This document shows positions 1 to 5,363 of a stretch of 8,768 nt of DNA, piece by piece. The DNA is from Chloroflexota bacterium (GTDB lineage: Bacteria > Chloroflexota > Anaerolineae > Anaerolineales > Villigracilaceae). The translations under genes and the position numbers were made by a program. The stretch's first letter is position 1; each line of letters begins with the position of its first letter. The notes under the pieces are model-generated. The model was given only the letters and a program-made list of their open reading frames with translations. It did no database searches and was not told the DNA's origin. Where the stretch lies: positions 1 through 8,768 of the forward strand of contig JAJYOO010000073.1 in the NCBI GenBank assembly GCA_021796155.1, given 5' to 3'.

Positions 1-1631
1 GAAAATAAAGTATGAAATGTTCTGCCTTTGATTTCTTTGTCATGCGAAAAATCCAGTTCTAAATGTTCATTCGAGAAATTCAAAACGACAAGGATCGTTT
101 GCGATTCAATCTTTCGGAGAAAAGCAAAATATTCTTGGGACTCATCGTGAAGTGGAATGTACTCCCCCTCAATGAACGCCGGCGTCGATTTACGAAAGCA
201 AAGTAAACGCTTATAGTAATTGAGCAATGAAGTTAAATTGCCTAATTGGTCTTCGACATTAGCGCCCTTGGAATAATTTGGATTGACTGGCAACCATGGT
301 TCGACACTCGCAGGACAAAATCCACCATTTGGGGCGTTGCGCCATTGCATCGGTGTACGATTTTTGTCGCGGGACATTTGTCCAGCGCGGAGCGCGGCTT
401 CAGTAGAATCTACTTTCAGTTCATTGACTAACTGATCGTAATACCAGGTCGCCATCGTATCGCGAAGTTTCGTCGGATCAGTGATGATGTCATCAGTCAT
501 CCCTATCTCTTCACCGTTATAAAGAAAAGGCGTGCCCTTGAGTGTGAGCACCAAAGCCAAAGACAGTCGAGCAAGTTTCGCGCTATGAATTCCATCGCCA
601 TAGCGACTATAGACTCGAGGAGAATCGTGATTGCCAAGCGTGTTGCACGCCCAGCCCTTAACGGGTAAAGCCTCCAGTTGAGTCAAACGCTCTTTTTGGT
701 TGCGCCGGATATGGTCCGGAGTGAGGCGCTCGGTCTGCATCAGCGGAAAATTGAAGACCATCTGCAATTCGTCGTCGCCGTTTCCCAAATAAGAAATATA
801 TTCGTTTTCGCCGACGAGCATCCGGTCGCCATCGTACTCGTCGAGTACAGCGCGCAACTCTTTCATTAACTCGTGAACGCCAGGTTGTTCATGCTGATAC
901 ATGAACATGTCATGCCAGTATTCTTCGACCTGCTCTTTCTCGGCAGGTGTTTTGGCAAGCTCATGTGCGCGGCGAAGTTCAGCCAGATTCATTGGAACAG
1001 GATGCGGCACGAGATTCGGATCTTCGAAGATCGTTCCAATCGCATCGAGACGGAAACCATCCACGCCGAGATCGAGCCAGAAGCGGACCGCGCTCCACAT
1101 GGCCGCTTTGACCTTAGGATTGTGCCAGTTGAGATCGGGCTGCTGCTTCATGAAGTAGTGATAATAATATTGATCGCGTTCAGGGACATATGTCCACGCG
1201 TCGCCATCGAAGCAGGATTGCCAATTATTTGGCGGTGCGTCAAACCAGACATACCAATCCGCTTTGGGATTGCCGCGACTGGATTTGGATTCGAGGAACC
1301 ACGGATGCTGATCGGAGGTGTGATTCAGCACAAGGTCGAGGATGACGCGCAAACCACGTTTATGCGATTCGTTTAAGAAAGTTTTGAAATCGTCCAACGT
1401 GCCGTATTCAGGCGCTACATTTTGATAATCAGAAATGTCATAACCCCAATCCCAATTCGGGGACGGGAAATGAGGCGAGAGCCAAATCGCGTCAACGCCG
1501 AGATCAGAAAGATAATCGAGCTTGGAGAGGATGCCTTTGAAATCGCCAATGCCATCGCCGTTGCCATCGGCAAACGAACGCGGGTAGATTTGATAGAAGA
1601 CGGCAGTCTGCCACCATTTGAGAGTTGTCAT
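1..1631 (-). CDS. GH13 alpha-glucosidase (maltase / oligo-1,6-glucosidase type), 3' end cut by window
   Basis: Retaining exo-glycosidase that releases glucose from the non-reducing end of short alpha-glucosides, probably in the cytoplasm since no signal peptide is visible. The first 543 codons are present with no stop; the family is usually about 540-560 residues, so little is missing. An (alpha/beta)8 barrel begins at residue 1 (WWQTAVFYQIYPRSFADGNG). Region I has H104 (LDLVLNHTS), the subfamily-typical QPDLN is at 164-168, nucleophile D196 lies in GFRLDAIG, acid/base E275 in VGENEY, D336 in GNHD, and RTPMQW at 425-430. Ala rather than Val follows the nucleophile, which in this family favours alpha-1,4 over alpha-1,6 bonds (inference). 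The ATG at 1631 is chosen because the barrel starts right after it. No Shine-Dalgarno is visible; the start is abutted by an octamer array. It lies 74 nt behind the b5-like gene on the same strand, so co-transcription is possible. Confidence 0.95.
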   Translation of the reverse strand, partial: MTTLKWWQTAVFYQIYPRSFADGNGDGIGDFKGILSKLDYLSDLGVDAIWLSPHFPSPNWDWGYDISDYQNVAPEYGTLDDFKTFLNESHKRGLRVILDLVLNHTSDQHPWFLESKSSRGNPKADWYVWFDAPPNNWQSCFDGDAWTYVPERDQYYYHYFMKQQPDLNWHNPKVKAAMWSAVRFWLDLGVDGFRLDAIGTIFEDPNLVPHPVPMNLAELRRAHELAKTPAEKEQVEEYWHDMFMYQHEQPGVHELMKELRAVLDEYDGDRMLVGENEYISYLGNGDDELQMVFNFPLMQTERLTPDHIRRNQKERLTQLEALPVKGWACNTLGNHDSPRVYSRYGDGIHSAKLARLSLALVLTLKGTPFLYNGEEIGMTDDIITDPTKLRDTMATWYYDQLVNELKVDSTEAALRAGQMSRDKNRTPMQWRNAPNGGFCPASVEPWLPVNPNYSKGANVEDQLGNLTSLLNYYKRLLCFRKSTPAFIEGEYIPLHDESQEYFAFLRKIESQTILVVLNFSNEHLELDFSHDKEIKGRTFHTLF

Positions 1632-1690
1632 GTTTTCAAGTCAGAAGGTTTAAGAGTCGAAAAGTTTGAAGGTTGGAAAGTTAGAAGGTT
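1632..1690 (-). repeat. Octanucleotide tandem array ending at the alpha-glucosidase start codon
   Basis: On the minus strand this stretch divides into seven consecutive 8-nt units plus a final AAC directly before the ATG. Unit boundaries fall at 1690, 1682, 1674, 1666, 1658, 1650 and 1642. Units resemble AACCTTCT, AACTTTCC and AACCTTCA; two begin GAC instead of AAC. The consensus is roughly RACYTTYN. It occupies the place of a ribosome-binding site, and no purine-rich Shine-Dalgarno is seen. The same kind of array precedes the gene at 7727. Confidence 0.8.
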
Positions 1691-1691
1691 T

Positions 1692-1726
1692 AACGTTTGA
1701 ACTTATTAACTTGCTAACCTTCCAAC
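1692..1726 (+). repeat. Short plus-strand octamer array, inverted relative to the neighbouring one
   Basis: Four 8-nt units start at 1692, 1700, 1708 and 1716 (AACGTTTG, AACTTATT, AACTTGCT, AACCTTCC), followed by AAC at 1724. They face the opposite way to the minus-strand array ending at 1690. The two arrays are therefore complementary: 1672-1684 pairs with 1714-1726 at 12 of 13 positions around a 29-nt loop. The array overlaps the last codons and the stop of the b5-like gene. The fold could slow or end transcription between the two genes, but there is no U-tract. Confidence 0.65.
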
Positions 1727-2104
1727 AATCTTTACGCAAGTGCGTTGAAAAACTTCTTCGTGATGAGGGGCATCAGGAAGTTCGCTGGTCAGATCCTGGC
1801 CGGGAAAATGTAATTGCTCGTGCATGTCAGGTCGCCACTTGGGACAGTCCGTGACATCGTATACGACGCCTTGATAGGCAATAAATTTACGCGAGCCGCG
1901 TTCGCCGTTGTTGCGACGCAGTTCCATCGTGGAGACAATATAATCGGGTATGTTCATGCAATCGCCGATTATACATGGATTGTCAACCGCCTTGGCCTCG
2001 GTACACTTCGCTACTCGACCAGCAGCGAATGGATTCATCCGGCTCATCCCAGCAAAGGGACGTGCTTCTTCCATCCTTACATTGGGTCTGCTCAATTTAC
2101 TCAT
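1706..2104 (-). CDS. Cytochrome b5-like heme/steroid-binding domain protein
   Basis: Small predicted heme-binding protein of the bacterial cytochrome b5-like type (Cyt-b5 fold; resembles the short 'predicted heme/steroid binding protein' group). The domain fills the C-terminal part: KFIAYQGVVYDVTDC, then CPKWRPDMHEQLHFPGQDL, then LPDAPHHEEVF. Candidate axial ligands are the His of HEQLHFPGQ and the His pair of APHH. The ATG at 2104 has a clear Shine-Dalgarno (GGAG at 2111-2114, 6-nt spacer) and gives 132 residues. The roughly 50-residue N-terminal extension is Cys-containing, matches nothing I know and includes a REP-like element. A shorter start at 1957 gives 83 residues, close to the lone family domain, and has TATAAT 10 nt upstream; 1927 is a third option. 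No signal peptide or membrane anchor is visible. Partner and substrate are unknown. Confidence 0.75.
   Translation of the reverse strand: MSKLSRPNVRMEEARPFAGMSRMNPFAAGRVAKCTEAKAVDNPCIIGDCMNIPDYIVSTMELRRNNGERGSRKFIAYQGVVYDVTDCPKWRPDMHEQLHFPGQDLTSELPDAPHHEEVFQRTCVKIVGRLAS
1968..1973 (-). promoter_or_regulatory. Candidate internal -10 box (TATAAT) for a leaderless b5-like transcript
   Basis: Reading leftwards on the minus strand, a perfect TATAAT is followed by 10 nt and then the ATG at 1957. Transcription would begin within a few bases of that codon. There is no good -35 at 17 nt; a TTGACA is present but only 7 nt upstream, too close to pair with it. If active, this promoter would make the 83-residue form. 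Confidence 0.3.
1994..2021. repeat. REP-like palindromic element, copy 1 (inside a coding region)
   Basis: The outer parts read GGCCTCGGTAC and CTACTCGACCA around a short centre. The opposite strand has the familiar form GGTCGAGTAG ... TACCGAGGCC. It shares the exact 11-mer CTACTCGACCA and 9 of 11 bases of the other arm with the copy at 7639-7677. Here it is translated in frame within the N-terminal extension of the b5-like ORF, which may mean the extension is not genuinely coding or that the element was absorbed into the gene. Confidence 0.55.
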
Positions 2105-2133
2105 AGATTTCTCCGTTCCATTCGGATTCGGCA

Positions 2134-2173
2134 GACCCGATCACTTGGGTTCTATAGCTTCCTAATCGGGGTC
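2134..2173 (-). promoter_or_regulatory. Hairpin in the 5' leader of the b5-like gene
   Basis: 2134-2141 (GACCCGAT) pairs with 2165-2173 (ATCGGGGTC), giving 8 bp with one bulged G and a 23-nt loop. It ends about 20 nt before the Shine-Dalgarno of the 2104 start, so it would lie in that mRNA leader. I could not match it to a known riboswitch class, and it lacks a following U-tract. It could equally be part of the divergent promoter region shared with the RDD gene. Confidence 0.3.
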
Positions 2174-2272
2174 GCTCAAGGCGCTACCAGTTGATACATC
2201 ATCGTGACCGGAAACCACGGTGCACCACGGGAGTCTTTTCAGCTCACCAATGCTTATGTACGGCTTATTCGT

Positions 2273-2293
2273 CTGCCAATTCGGCAGTATACT
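2273..2293 (+). promoter_or_regulatory. Candidate promoter with operator-like inverted repeat upstream of the RDD gene
   Basis: CTGCC (2273-2277) and GGCAG (2283-2287) form a perfect 5-bp inverted repeat with a 5-nt centre. TATACT (2288-2293), a near-consensus -10, follows immediately. The hexamer at 17-nt spacing is TTATTC, a weak -35. A symmetric site in the -35/-10 spacer is a typical repressor position, so regulated expression of the RDD gene is plausible. Confidence 0.35.
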
Positions 2294-2322
2294 TTCCTTG
2301 CGCTTCTGTTTCTTTAGTGAAA

Positions 2323-2340
2323 TATGATGTCCCCATCATA
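2323..2340 (+). promoter_or_regulatory. Perfect 7-bp hairpin just before the RDD ribosome-binding site
   Basis: TATGATG (2323-2329) and CATCATA (2334-2340) are exact inverted repeats around a TCCC loop. The second arm ends 1 nt before the Shine-Dalgarno (GGAGG at 2342-2346). In RNA this would be a short AU-rich hairpin next to the ribosome site; in DNA it could be a protein-binding palindrome. Confidence 0.4.
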
Positions 2341-2352
2341 CGGAGGTGTACC

Positions 2353-2955
2353 ATGGAAGTAACTAATATCTCGCCATCGCAGCCTGAGATACATGGAAAA
2401 AAGTTCTGGCCGCGGGCAGGGGCTTTTTTGATTGATTATCTTGCGATTAATGGTTTGTTTATCATCACCCGCTTTTGGTCTTTGGCGATTTTGGGAGCTG
2501 TCCTATCCGCCTTCACTCCTTTGACCGGAAAACATTATTATTTCGTTCCATCCAGCTTGGAATGGGTTAGCTACTTGATCGGAATACTCGAAACCATCAT
2601 TTACTTCGGCGTGTTCGAATGGCTTTTTGGCAGGACGGTTGGAAAAATTATCTTCAGAATGCGTGTCATTGACAGCAACGGAAATTCTTGTAGTCTAAAA
2701 CAGGCACTTGTCCGATCCCTCTATAGGTTAATAGACGGACTTTTCTTCGGCGTGGTCGCCTACAGCTATATGAAGCCTCCTGTTTATCAAAGGCTTGGCG
2801 ACCAGAAGGCTTCCACAATCGTGGTGTCGTCCAGCGATGCTCTCATCAAAGAGAAAATCGGTTGGCAAAATTTTCTGTTGGCGCTCGCGATGTATCTGGT
2901 TATCGAGAGCGTCATTATTATTCTCGCATCCTTGTTATATCTACACCCGACTTAA
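2353..2955 (+). CDS. RDD-family integral membrane protein
   Basis: A 200-residue polytopic membrane protein of the RDD family (after its conserved Arg-Asp-Asp); the molecular role of most members is unsettled, transport having been suggested for some. The signature is visible: FWPRAGAFLIDYL with R21 and D28, FGRTVGKIIFRMRV at 92-105, RSLYRLID with R121, R125 and D128, and QRLGDQKAS with D150. Hydrophobic segments lie near residues 24-52, 71-92, 125-140 and 172-197. The ATG at 2353 is preferred because GGAGG sits 6 nt before it and the RDD motif begins 20 residues later; an upstream in-frame start at 2191 would add an unrelated 54-residue tail. The lipoprotein gene follows after 55 nt on the same strand and may share its transcript. 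Confidence 0.85.
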   Translation: MEVTNISPSQPEIHGKKFWPRAGAFLIDYLAINGLFIITRFWSLAILGAVLSAFTPLTGKHYYFVPSSLEWVSYLIGILETIIYFGVFEWLFGRTVGKIIFRMRVIDSNGNSCSLKQALVRSLYRLIDGLFFGVVAYSYMKPPVYQRLGDQKASTIVVSSSDALIKEKIGWQNFLLALAMYLVIESVIIILASLLYLHPT

Positions 2956-3010
2956 AGTCCACGCCCACCCACACACAGGTTACGCAAACCGTAAGGTGCT
3001 TCATTTGCAA

Positions 3011-3649
3011 ATGGTAACCATCAAAACCAGTATGCGAAACGGAATAATTTGTTCATTTTTCCTTTTGCTGTTTGTTGGATGTGCGTCTGATAATTATCAA
3101 CAGTCCTTACGAAGCATGATAGTTTCCGATACATGCAAAAATGCTTGCTGGTACGGTATTGAGCCAGAAAAAACAGACCCGAATGATGTTTACAGGATTC
3201 TAGCAAAACAATTTGGCACTAAAAATGTCAACGATTCGGAATGGAAAGTTACTGACTCTAGTTTTCCACAACATGGTTATGTGGCAATCAACGACAACAT
3301 GGTTGTTGGAATATATGTTTTTATGGACTCAAAACATATCACTATTGGTGATTTTATCTCTGCGATTGGCGAACCAGAATACGTACTTGTCGCAAGCTTT
3401 CCGAAAAATTCAGGTATCCCATGTTACGCATGGGGATTGCTCTACCCCAAAATCGGTTTAGAAGTCCACATCGAACAACCTGAAATTAATTCCACGAGTA
3501 GTGGAGGCATTGGCATTGTCAGCGAATCTCGCTCTATAATTTGGATAGGTATAGATAAGCCCTGGACAGTAAATGAACAGAAGTTCGACGACAATTTTTA
3601 TAAATTCCCATCATGGAATGGTTTGGGCGATTATTGTTCAAACATTTGA
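3011..3649 (+). CDS. Predicted lipoprotein of unknown function
   Basis: A 212-residue exported protein. Residues 1-24 look like a lipoprotein signal: Lys5 and Arg9, a hydrophobic run (IICSFFLLLFV), then a lipobox-like FVGC with C24 as the lipidation site. Phe at -3 is atypical, so plain secretion is the alternative. The mature part has ACWYGIEPEKTDPNDVYRIL at 45-64, reminiscent of small lipoproteins with a Cys-Trp-x-Gly-Ile patch followed by a helix, then mixed beta-rich sequence with further Cys at 138 and 209. No enzyme motif is recognised. The start at 3011 is weakly supported by AAGGTG at 2993-2998 (12-nt spacer); an alternative ATG at 3032 gives 205 residues. The stop lies 28 nt before the first attC-like element, as expected for the last gene of a cassette. 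Confidence 0.75.
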   Translation: MVTIKTSMRNGIICSFFLLLFVGCASDNYQQSLRSMIVSDTCKNACWYGIEPEKTDPNDVYRILAKQFGTKNVNDSEWKVTDSSFPQHGYVAINDNMVVGIYVFMDSKHITIGDFISAIGEPEYVLVASFPKNSGIPCYAWGLLYPKIGLEVHIEQPEINSTSSGGIGIVSESRSIIWIGIDKPWTVNEQKFDDNFYKFPSWNGLGDYCSNI

Positions 3650-3677
3650 TCCATGAGATTCTTAAAAAACAAACCGC

Positions 3678-3934
3678 GCCTAACAAAGCGTCCCTGAACC
3701 CTTGACCCTGAAGTACACAGGGCAAGAAAACACCAAGGGCAAAGAGTGGCCGCACCCGTCCTTTGGACTGCTTCGCGATCCCCAAATACGACATTGAAAT
3801 TTGGGAAGGGATAAAGTGAAACAGGTCGTATCTGGCTTTGAGTTTTTTCTGCTCGCAAGCAGAGTCCATGCCTGACCCGGCGCCATGCTTCTCCCTTCGG
3901 AAGTGCTACGCGAGCGAACGTCAAGCCGTTGGGC
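3678..3934 (+). other. attC-like recombination site 1 (257 bp, long form)
   Basis: It begins with GCCTAAC (3678-3684, fits RYYYAAC) and ends with GTTGGGC (3928-3934, fits the core site GTTRRRY); the two ends pair with one G:T wobble. The first 30 nt of the block from 3676 match the block at 4615-4644 at 27 positions, and the last 14 match 4697-4710 at 12. Centres differ completely, as in attC sites, which conserve ends and structure. A second inner pairing, GCGTCC (3688-3693) with 3916-3921, fits except for one mismatch. The interior can fold extensively (CCCAAAT 3781-3787 with ATTTGGG 3799-3805; CTGCT/AGCAG near 3850-3863). The length exceeds the usual 57-141 bp, perhaps because of an inserted repeat. 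This accounts for most of the 406-nt gap between genes; minus-strand ORFs across it look spurious. Confidence 0.5.
3833..3891 (+). repeat. Dispersed intergenic repeat, copy A (within attC-like site 1)
   Basis: This segment aligns without gaps to the minus strand of 6201-6259 at 44 of 59 positions. It includes an exact 18-mer (3833-3850, TGGCTTTGAGTTTTTTCT), GAGTCCATGC (9 of 10) and an exact CCATGCTTC, all with identical spacing. Downstream, GCGAACG (3914-3920) is also shared, but copy B lacks the 22 nt between. Confidence 0.6.
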
Positions 3935-3988
3935 ACTTGTCTGAAAGCCTTTTCTGGCTTGACGGCTAACATCTTCGCCACTGCGATA

Positions 3989-3994
3989 TATAAT
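3989..3994 (+). promoter_or_regulatory. Candidate -10 box for the zinc-ribbon gene
   Basis: A perfect TATAAT lies about 60 nt upstream of the ATG at 4056, inside the proposed cassette and after the core site of attC-like element 1. The hexamer at 17-nt spacing (CTAACA) is a poor -35; TTGACG at 3959-3964 is better but 24 nt away. If real, the cassette carries its own promoter. Confidence 0.3.
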
Positions 3995-4055
3995 ACAGGC
4001 ACAACTTGCAAGCAGATTTTTCCAGTTGAGAATGAAATGTGCGGGAGTCCTGACT

Positions 4056-4574
4056 ATGGTACCCTTTCATGTCCTTGAATGCCCTTCATGTGGCGCAAAT
4101 CTAAACTATGATGGTGGTTCTCAGATAACAATGACTTGTCAGTATTGTGGCAAGGTCATCGAGGTGCCTTCTGAGCTGCACACGAGTCCGTCATCAACGC
4201 CGGCTGTCGACCCTGCTATACTAACTGCCGCCATGTATGCCCGCTTACGCGTCGGCAACCGGGCTGGGGCTGTCAAGTATTATATGGAGCAGACTAACGC
4301 TAGTTTTGAAGATGCCCAAACTGCCGTGGAGGCACTGATGAGGCATGGCCTGAACTCAGCCGGGCCATTGCCTGCGCCCGACATCTCGTCACTCGATTTA
4401 GCCGATCCAGCAGCGGTGACGGCAAAAATCAGGGAGCTAGCCCGCGCAGGCTTCAAGCAAATGGCGATTGACATTTACATCCGGGTTTATCAGGTGGATG
4501 CGAAAGAAGCATTCAAGGCAGTGGAGATCATTGAACGTGGCAGGACGCCACCAGCTCACCGGACCCAAAGGTAG
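4056..4574 (+). CDS. Zinc-ribbon protein with two L7/L12-like helical repeats
   Basis: A 172-residue soluble protein. Residues 9-31 form a zinc ribbon, with Cys9 and Cys12 (CPSCG) and Cys28 and Cys31 (CQYCG). A Ser/Pro-rich linker follows (38-53), then two similar helical units at about 60-96 and 124-161. Each pairs a hydrophobic 'A(V/I)xxY' helix with an acidic EA-rich helix (FEDAQTAVEAL; AKEAFKAVEII). The pattern recalls the C-terminal helices of ribosomal protein L7/L12, which suggests protein-protein contact, but the function is unknown. The ATG at 4056 is supported by GGGAG at 4043-4047 (8-nt spacer) and by the ribbon starting 8 residues in; TTG 4026 and ATG 4032 are in-frame alternatives without such a site. 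The gene sits between the two attC-like elements as a 776-nt cassette (3929-4704). Confidence 0.8.
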   Translation: MVPFHVLECPSCGANLNYDGGSQITMTCQYCGKVIEVPSELHTSPSSTPAVDPAILTAAMYARLRVGNRAGAVKYYMEQTNASFEDAQTAVEALMRHGLNSAGPLPAPDISSLDLADPAAVTAKIRELARAGFKQMAIDIYIRVYQVDAKEAFKAVEIIERGRTPPAHRTQR

Positions 4575-4616
4575 TGAATTTTGGTCTCGTCAAAAAATTT
4601 TGCCGAATAAAAAAGC

Positions 4617-4710
4617 GCCCAACACAGCGTCCCTGAATCCTTGAAAACACAAGGGCAGAGAACGCAGGGCTTTCCCTAAAGTGCGAGGATGCCAATGCAA
4701 GTCGTTGGGC
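4617..4710 (+). other. attC-like recombination site 2 (94 bp)
   Basis: GCCCAAC (4617-4623) and GTTGGGC (4704-4710) are exact reverse complements and fit the outer RYYYAAC / GTTRRRY boxes of attC sites. An inner pair, GCGTCC (4627-4632) with GGATGC (4687-4692), gives six pairs including one G:T wobble. The length is typical of attC. The end sequences match element 1 while the centre does not. It lies after the stop of the zinc-ribbon gene (4574), and the next gene starts 15 nt after its core site, the usual cassette layout. Confidence 0.55.
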
Positions 4711-4725
4711 GGCTTGGAAGTCTAT

Positions 4726-5295
4726 ATGATGTCCCAAACACTTAATTTTCCAGATGAAGTTCCAGAGTTCTTCGGGGATACAGTATTTCTACGCGATATA
4801 GCTGAGGATGATATACCCACGTGGTTCGAACGCGCGTCGGACCCTGAATCTGCAGTGTTAGCTGGAGATCCCATTCCAGAGTCAATCGAAATGGGTTTTC
4901 AATGGCTTCATCGTCATCGGGAGCGATTTCGCCAGCAAACAGGCATTCGATGGGCAATCGTACCAAAAAGCTCCACCCAAAGTATCGGAACAATTGGGCT
5001 GACTATCACATCCAAAGAGAAGCGTATTGCAGAACTTGGGATAGTCATCGGACGTGCCTACTGGGGCAAAGGATTTGGAACTTCCGCTGTTCACCTAGTC
5101 ATAGACTATGCCATCAATATACTCGGTTTGGCTGAAATTCAAGCCGAAGTTCTCCAACGCAATATGGCATCCATACGCCTTCTTGAGAAAGTAGGTTTTC
5201 ACCTTATGCGCGCCATACTAGGTGATCTGCAATCAAATACTGATTCCGAAGACTTATTCCTGTATGTTCTTTCGAGCCAAAACAAGACTACCTAA
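4726..5295 (+). CDS. GNAT-family N-acetyltransferase (RimJ/RimL-like)
   Basis: A 189-residue cytoplasmic enzyme predicted to move an acetyl group from acetyl-CoA to an amine, either a protein N-terminus, a small molecule or an antibiotic; the substrate cannot be told from sequence. The N-terminus has TVFLRDIAEDDIPTWFE (19-35), typical of the RimJ/RimL type. Motif A is at 105-120 (GIVIGRAYWGKGFGTS), with the pyrophosphate-binding R110 and G114-x-G116-x-G118. Motif B has N146 and RLLEKVGF at 151-158. The length is normal. The ATG at 4726, or the adjacent one at 4729, is preferred to 4681 because GGAAG at 4716-4720 lies just before it and 4681 falls inside the attC-like element. Acetyltransferases are common integron cassette cargo. 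No closing attC was found downstream. Confidence 0.88.
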   Translation: MMSQTLNFPDEVPEFFGDTVFLRDIAEDDIPTWFERASDPESAVLAGDPIPESIEMGFQWLHRHRERFRQQTGIRWAIVPKSSTQSIGTIGLTITSKEKRIAELGIVIGRAYWGKGFGTSAVHLVIDYAINILGLAEIQAEVLQRNMASIRLLEKVGFHLMRAILGDLQSNTDSEDLFLYVLSSQNKTT

Positions 5296-5332
5296 TAGAT
5301 TGCTAAAAAAGTGGGGATGCTTCTTGAATGGG

Positions 5333-5346
5333 TTGGATGGATCCAA
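5333..5346. repeat. Small inverted repeat between convergent genes
   Basis: TTGGAT (5333-5338) and ATCCAA (5341-5346) are exact inverted repeats with a 2-nt centre, in the 68-nt gap between the convergent GNAT and hydrolase genes. There is no adjacent T-run on either side, so a normal intrinsic terminator is not supported. A hairpin with so short a loop would need to open an inner pair. Confidence 0.25.
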
Positions 5347-5363
5347 TTCGCTTTGATGGAACC

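Noticed and set aside
246..1700. Several plus-strand frames (up to 167 codons) within 1-1700
   Set aside because: All lie opposite the alpha-glucosidase, which is intact and has every catalytic motif.
1974..1985. TTGACA next to TATAAT upstream of the 1957 start as a full promoter
   Set aside because: The two boxes are only 7 nt apart, far below the 16-18 nt needed; the -10 alone is kept as a weak candidate.
1814..2194. Plus-strand frames of 126 and 71 codons opposite the b5-like gene
   Set aside because: They are antisense to a gene with clear family motifs, lack a ribosome site and show no domain.
2110..2195. Degraded tRNA or known riboswitch in the b5-like leader
   Set aside because: No cloverleaf, T-loop or class-specific conserved core could be found; kept only as an unassigned hairpin.
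2191..2352. Upstream in-frame start for the RDD protein (254 residues)
   Set aside because: The added 54 residues are Cys-rich and unlike the family, cross the promoter-like region and hairpin, and a strong GGAGG site marks the start at 2353.
3631..4011. Minus-strand 126-codon frame and its overlapping neighbours across the first attC-like element
   Set aside because: The sequence is low in recognisable protein features, overlaps a structured repeat, and other frames of similar length exist on the same strand; best explained as chance translation of the element.
5290..5338. Possible third attC (ACCTAAT ... GTTGGAT) after the GNAT gene
   Set aside because: GTTGGAT fits the core box, but the left box has T instead of the final C, the boxes pair at only 4 of 7 positions, and no end similarity to the other two elements was seen.
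5296..5363. Intrinsic terminator between the convergent GNAT and MBL genes
   Set aside because: The 5333-5346 inverted repeat is short with a 2-nt centre, and the T-run on the minus strand is over 20 nt away.
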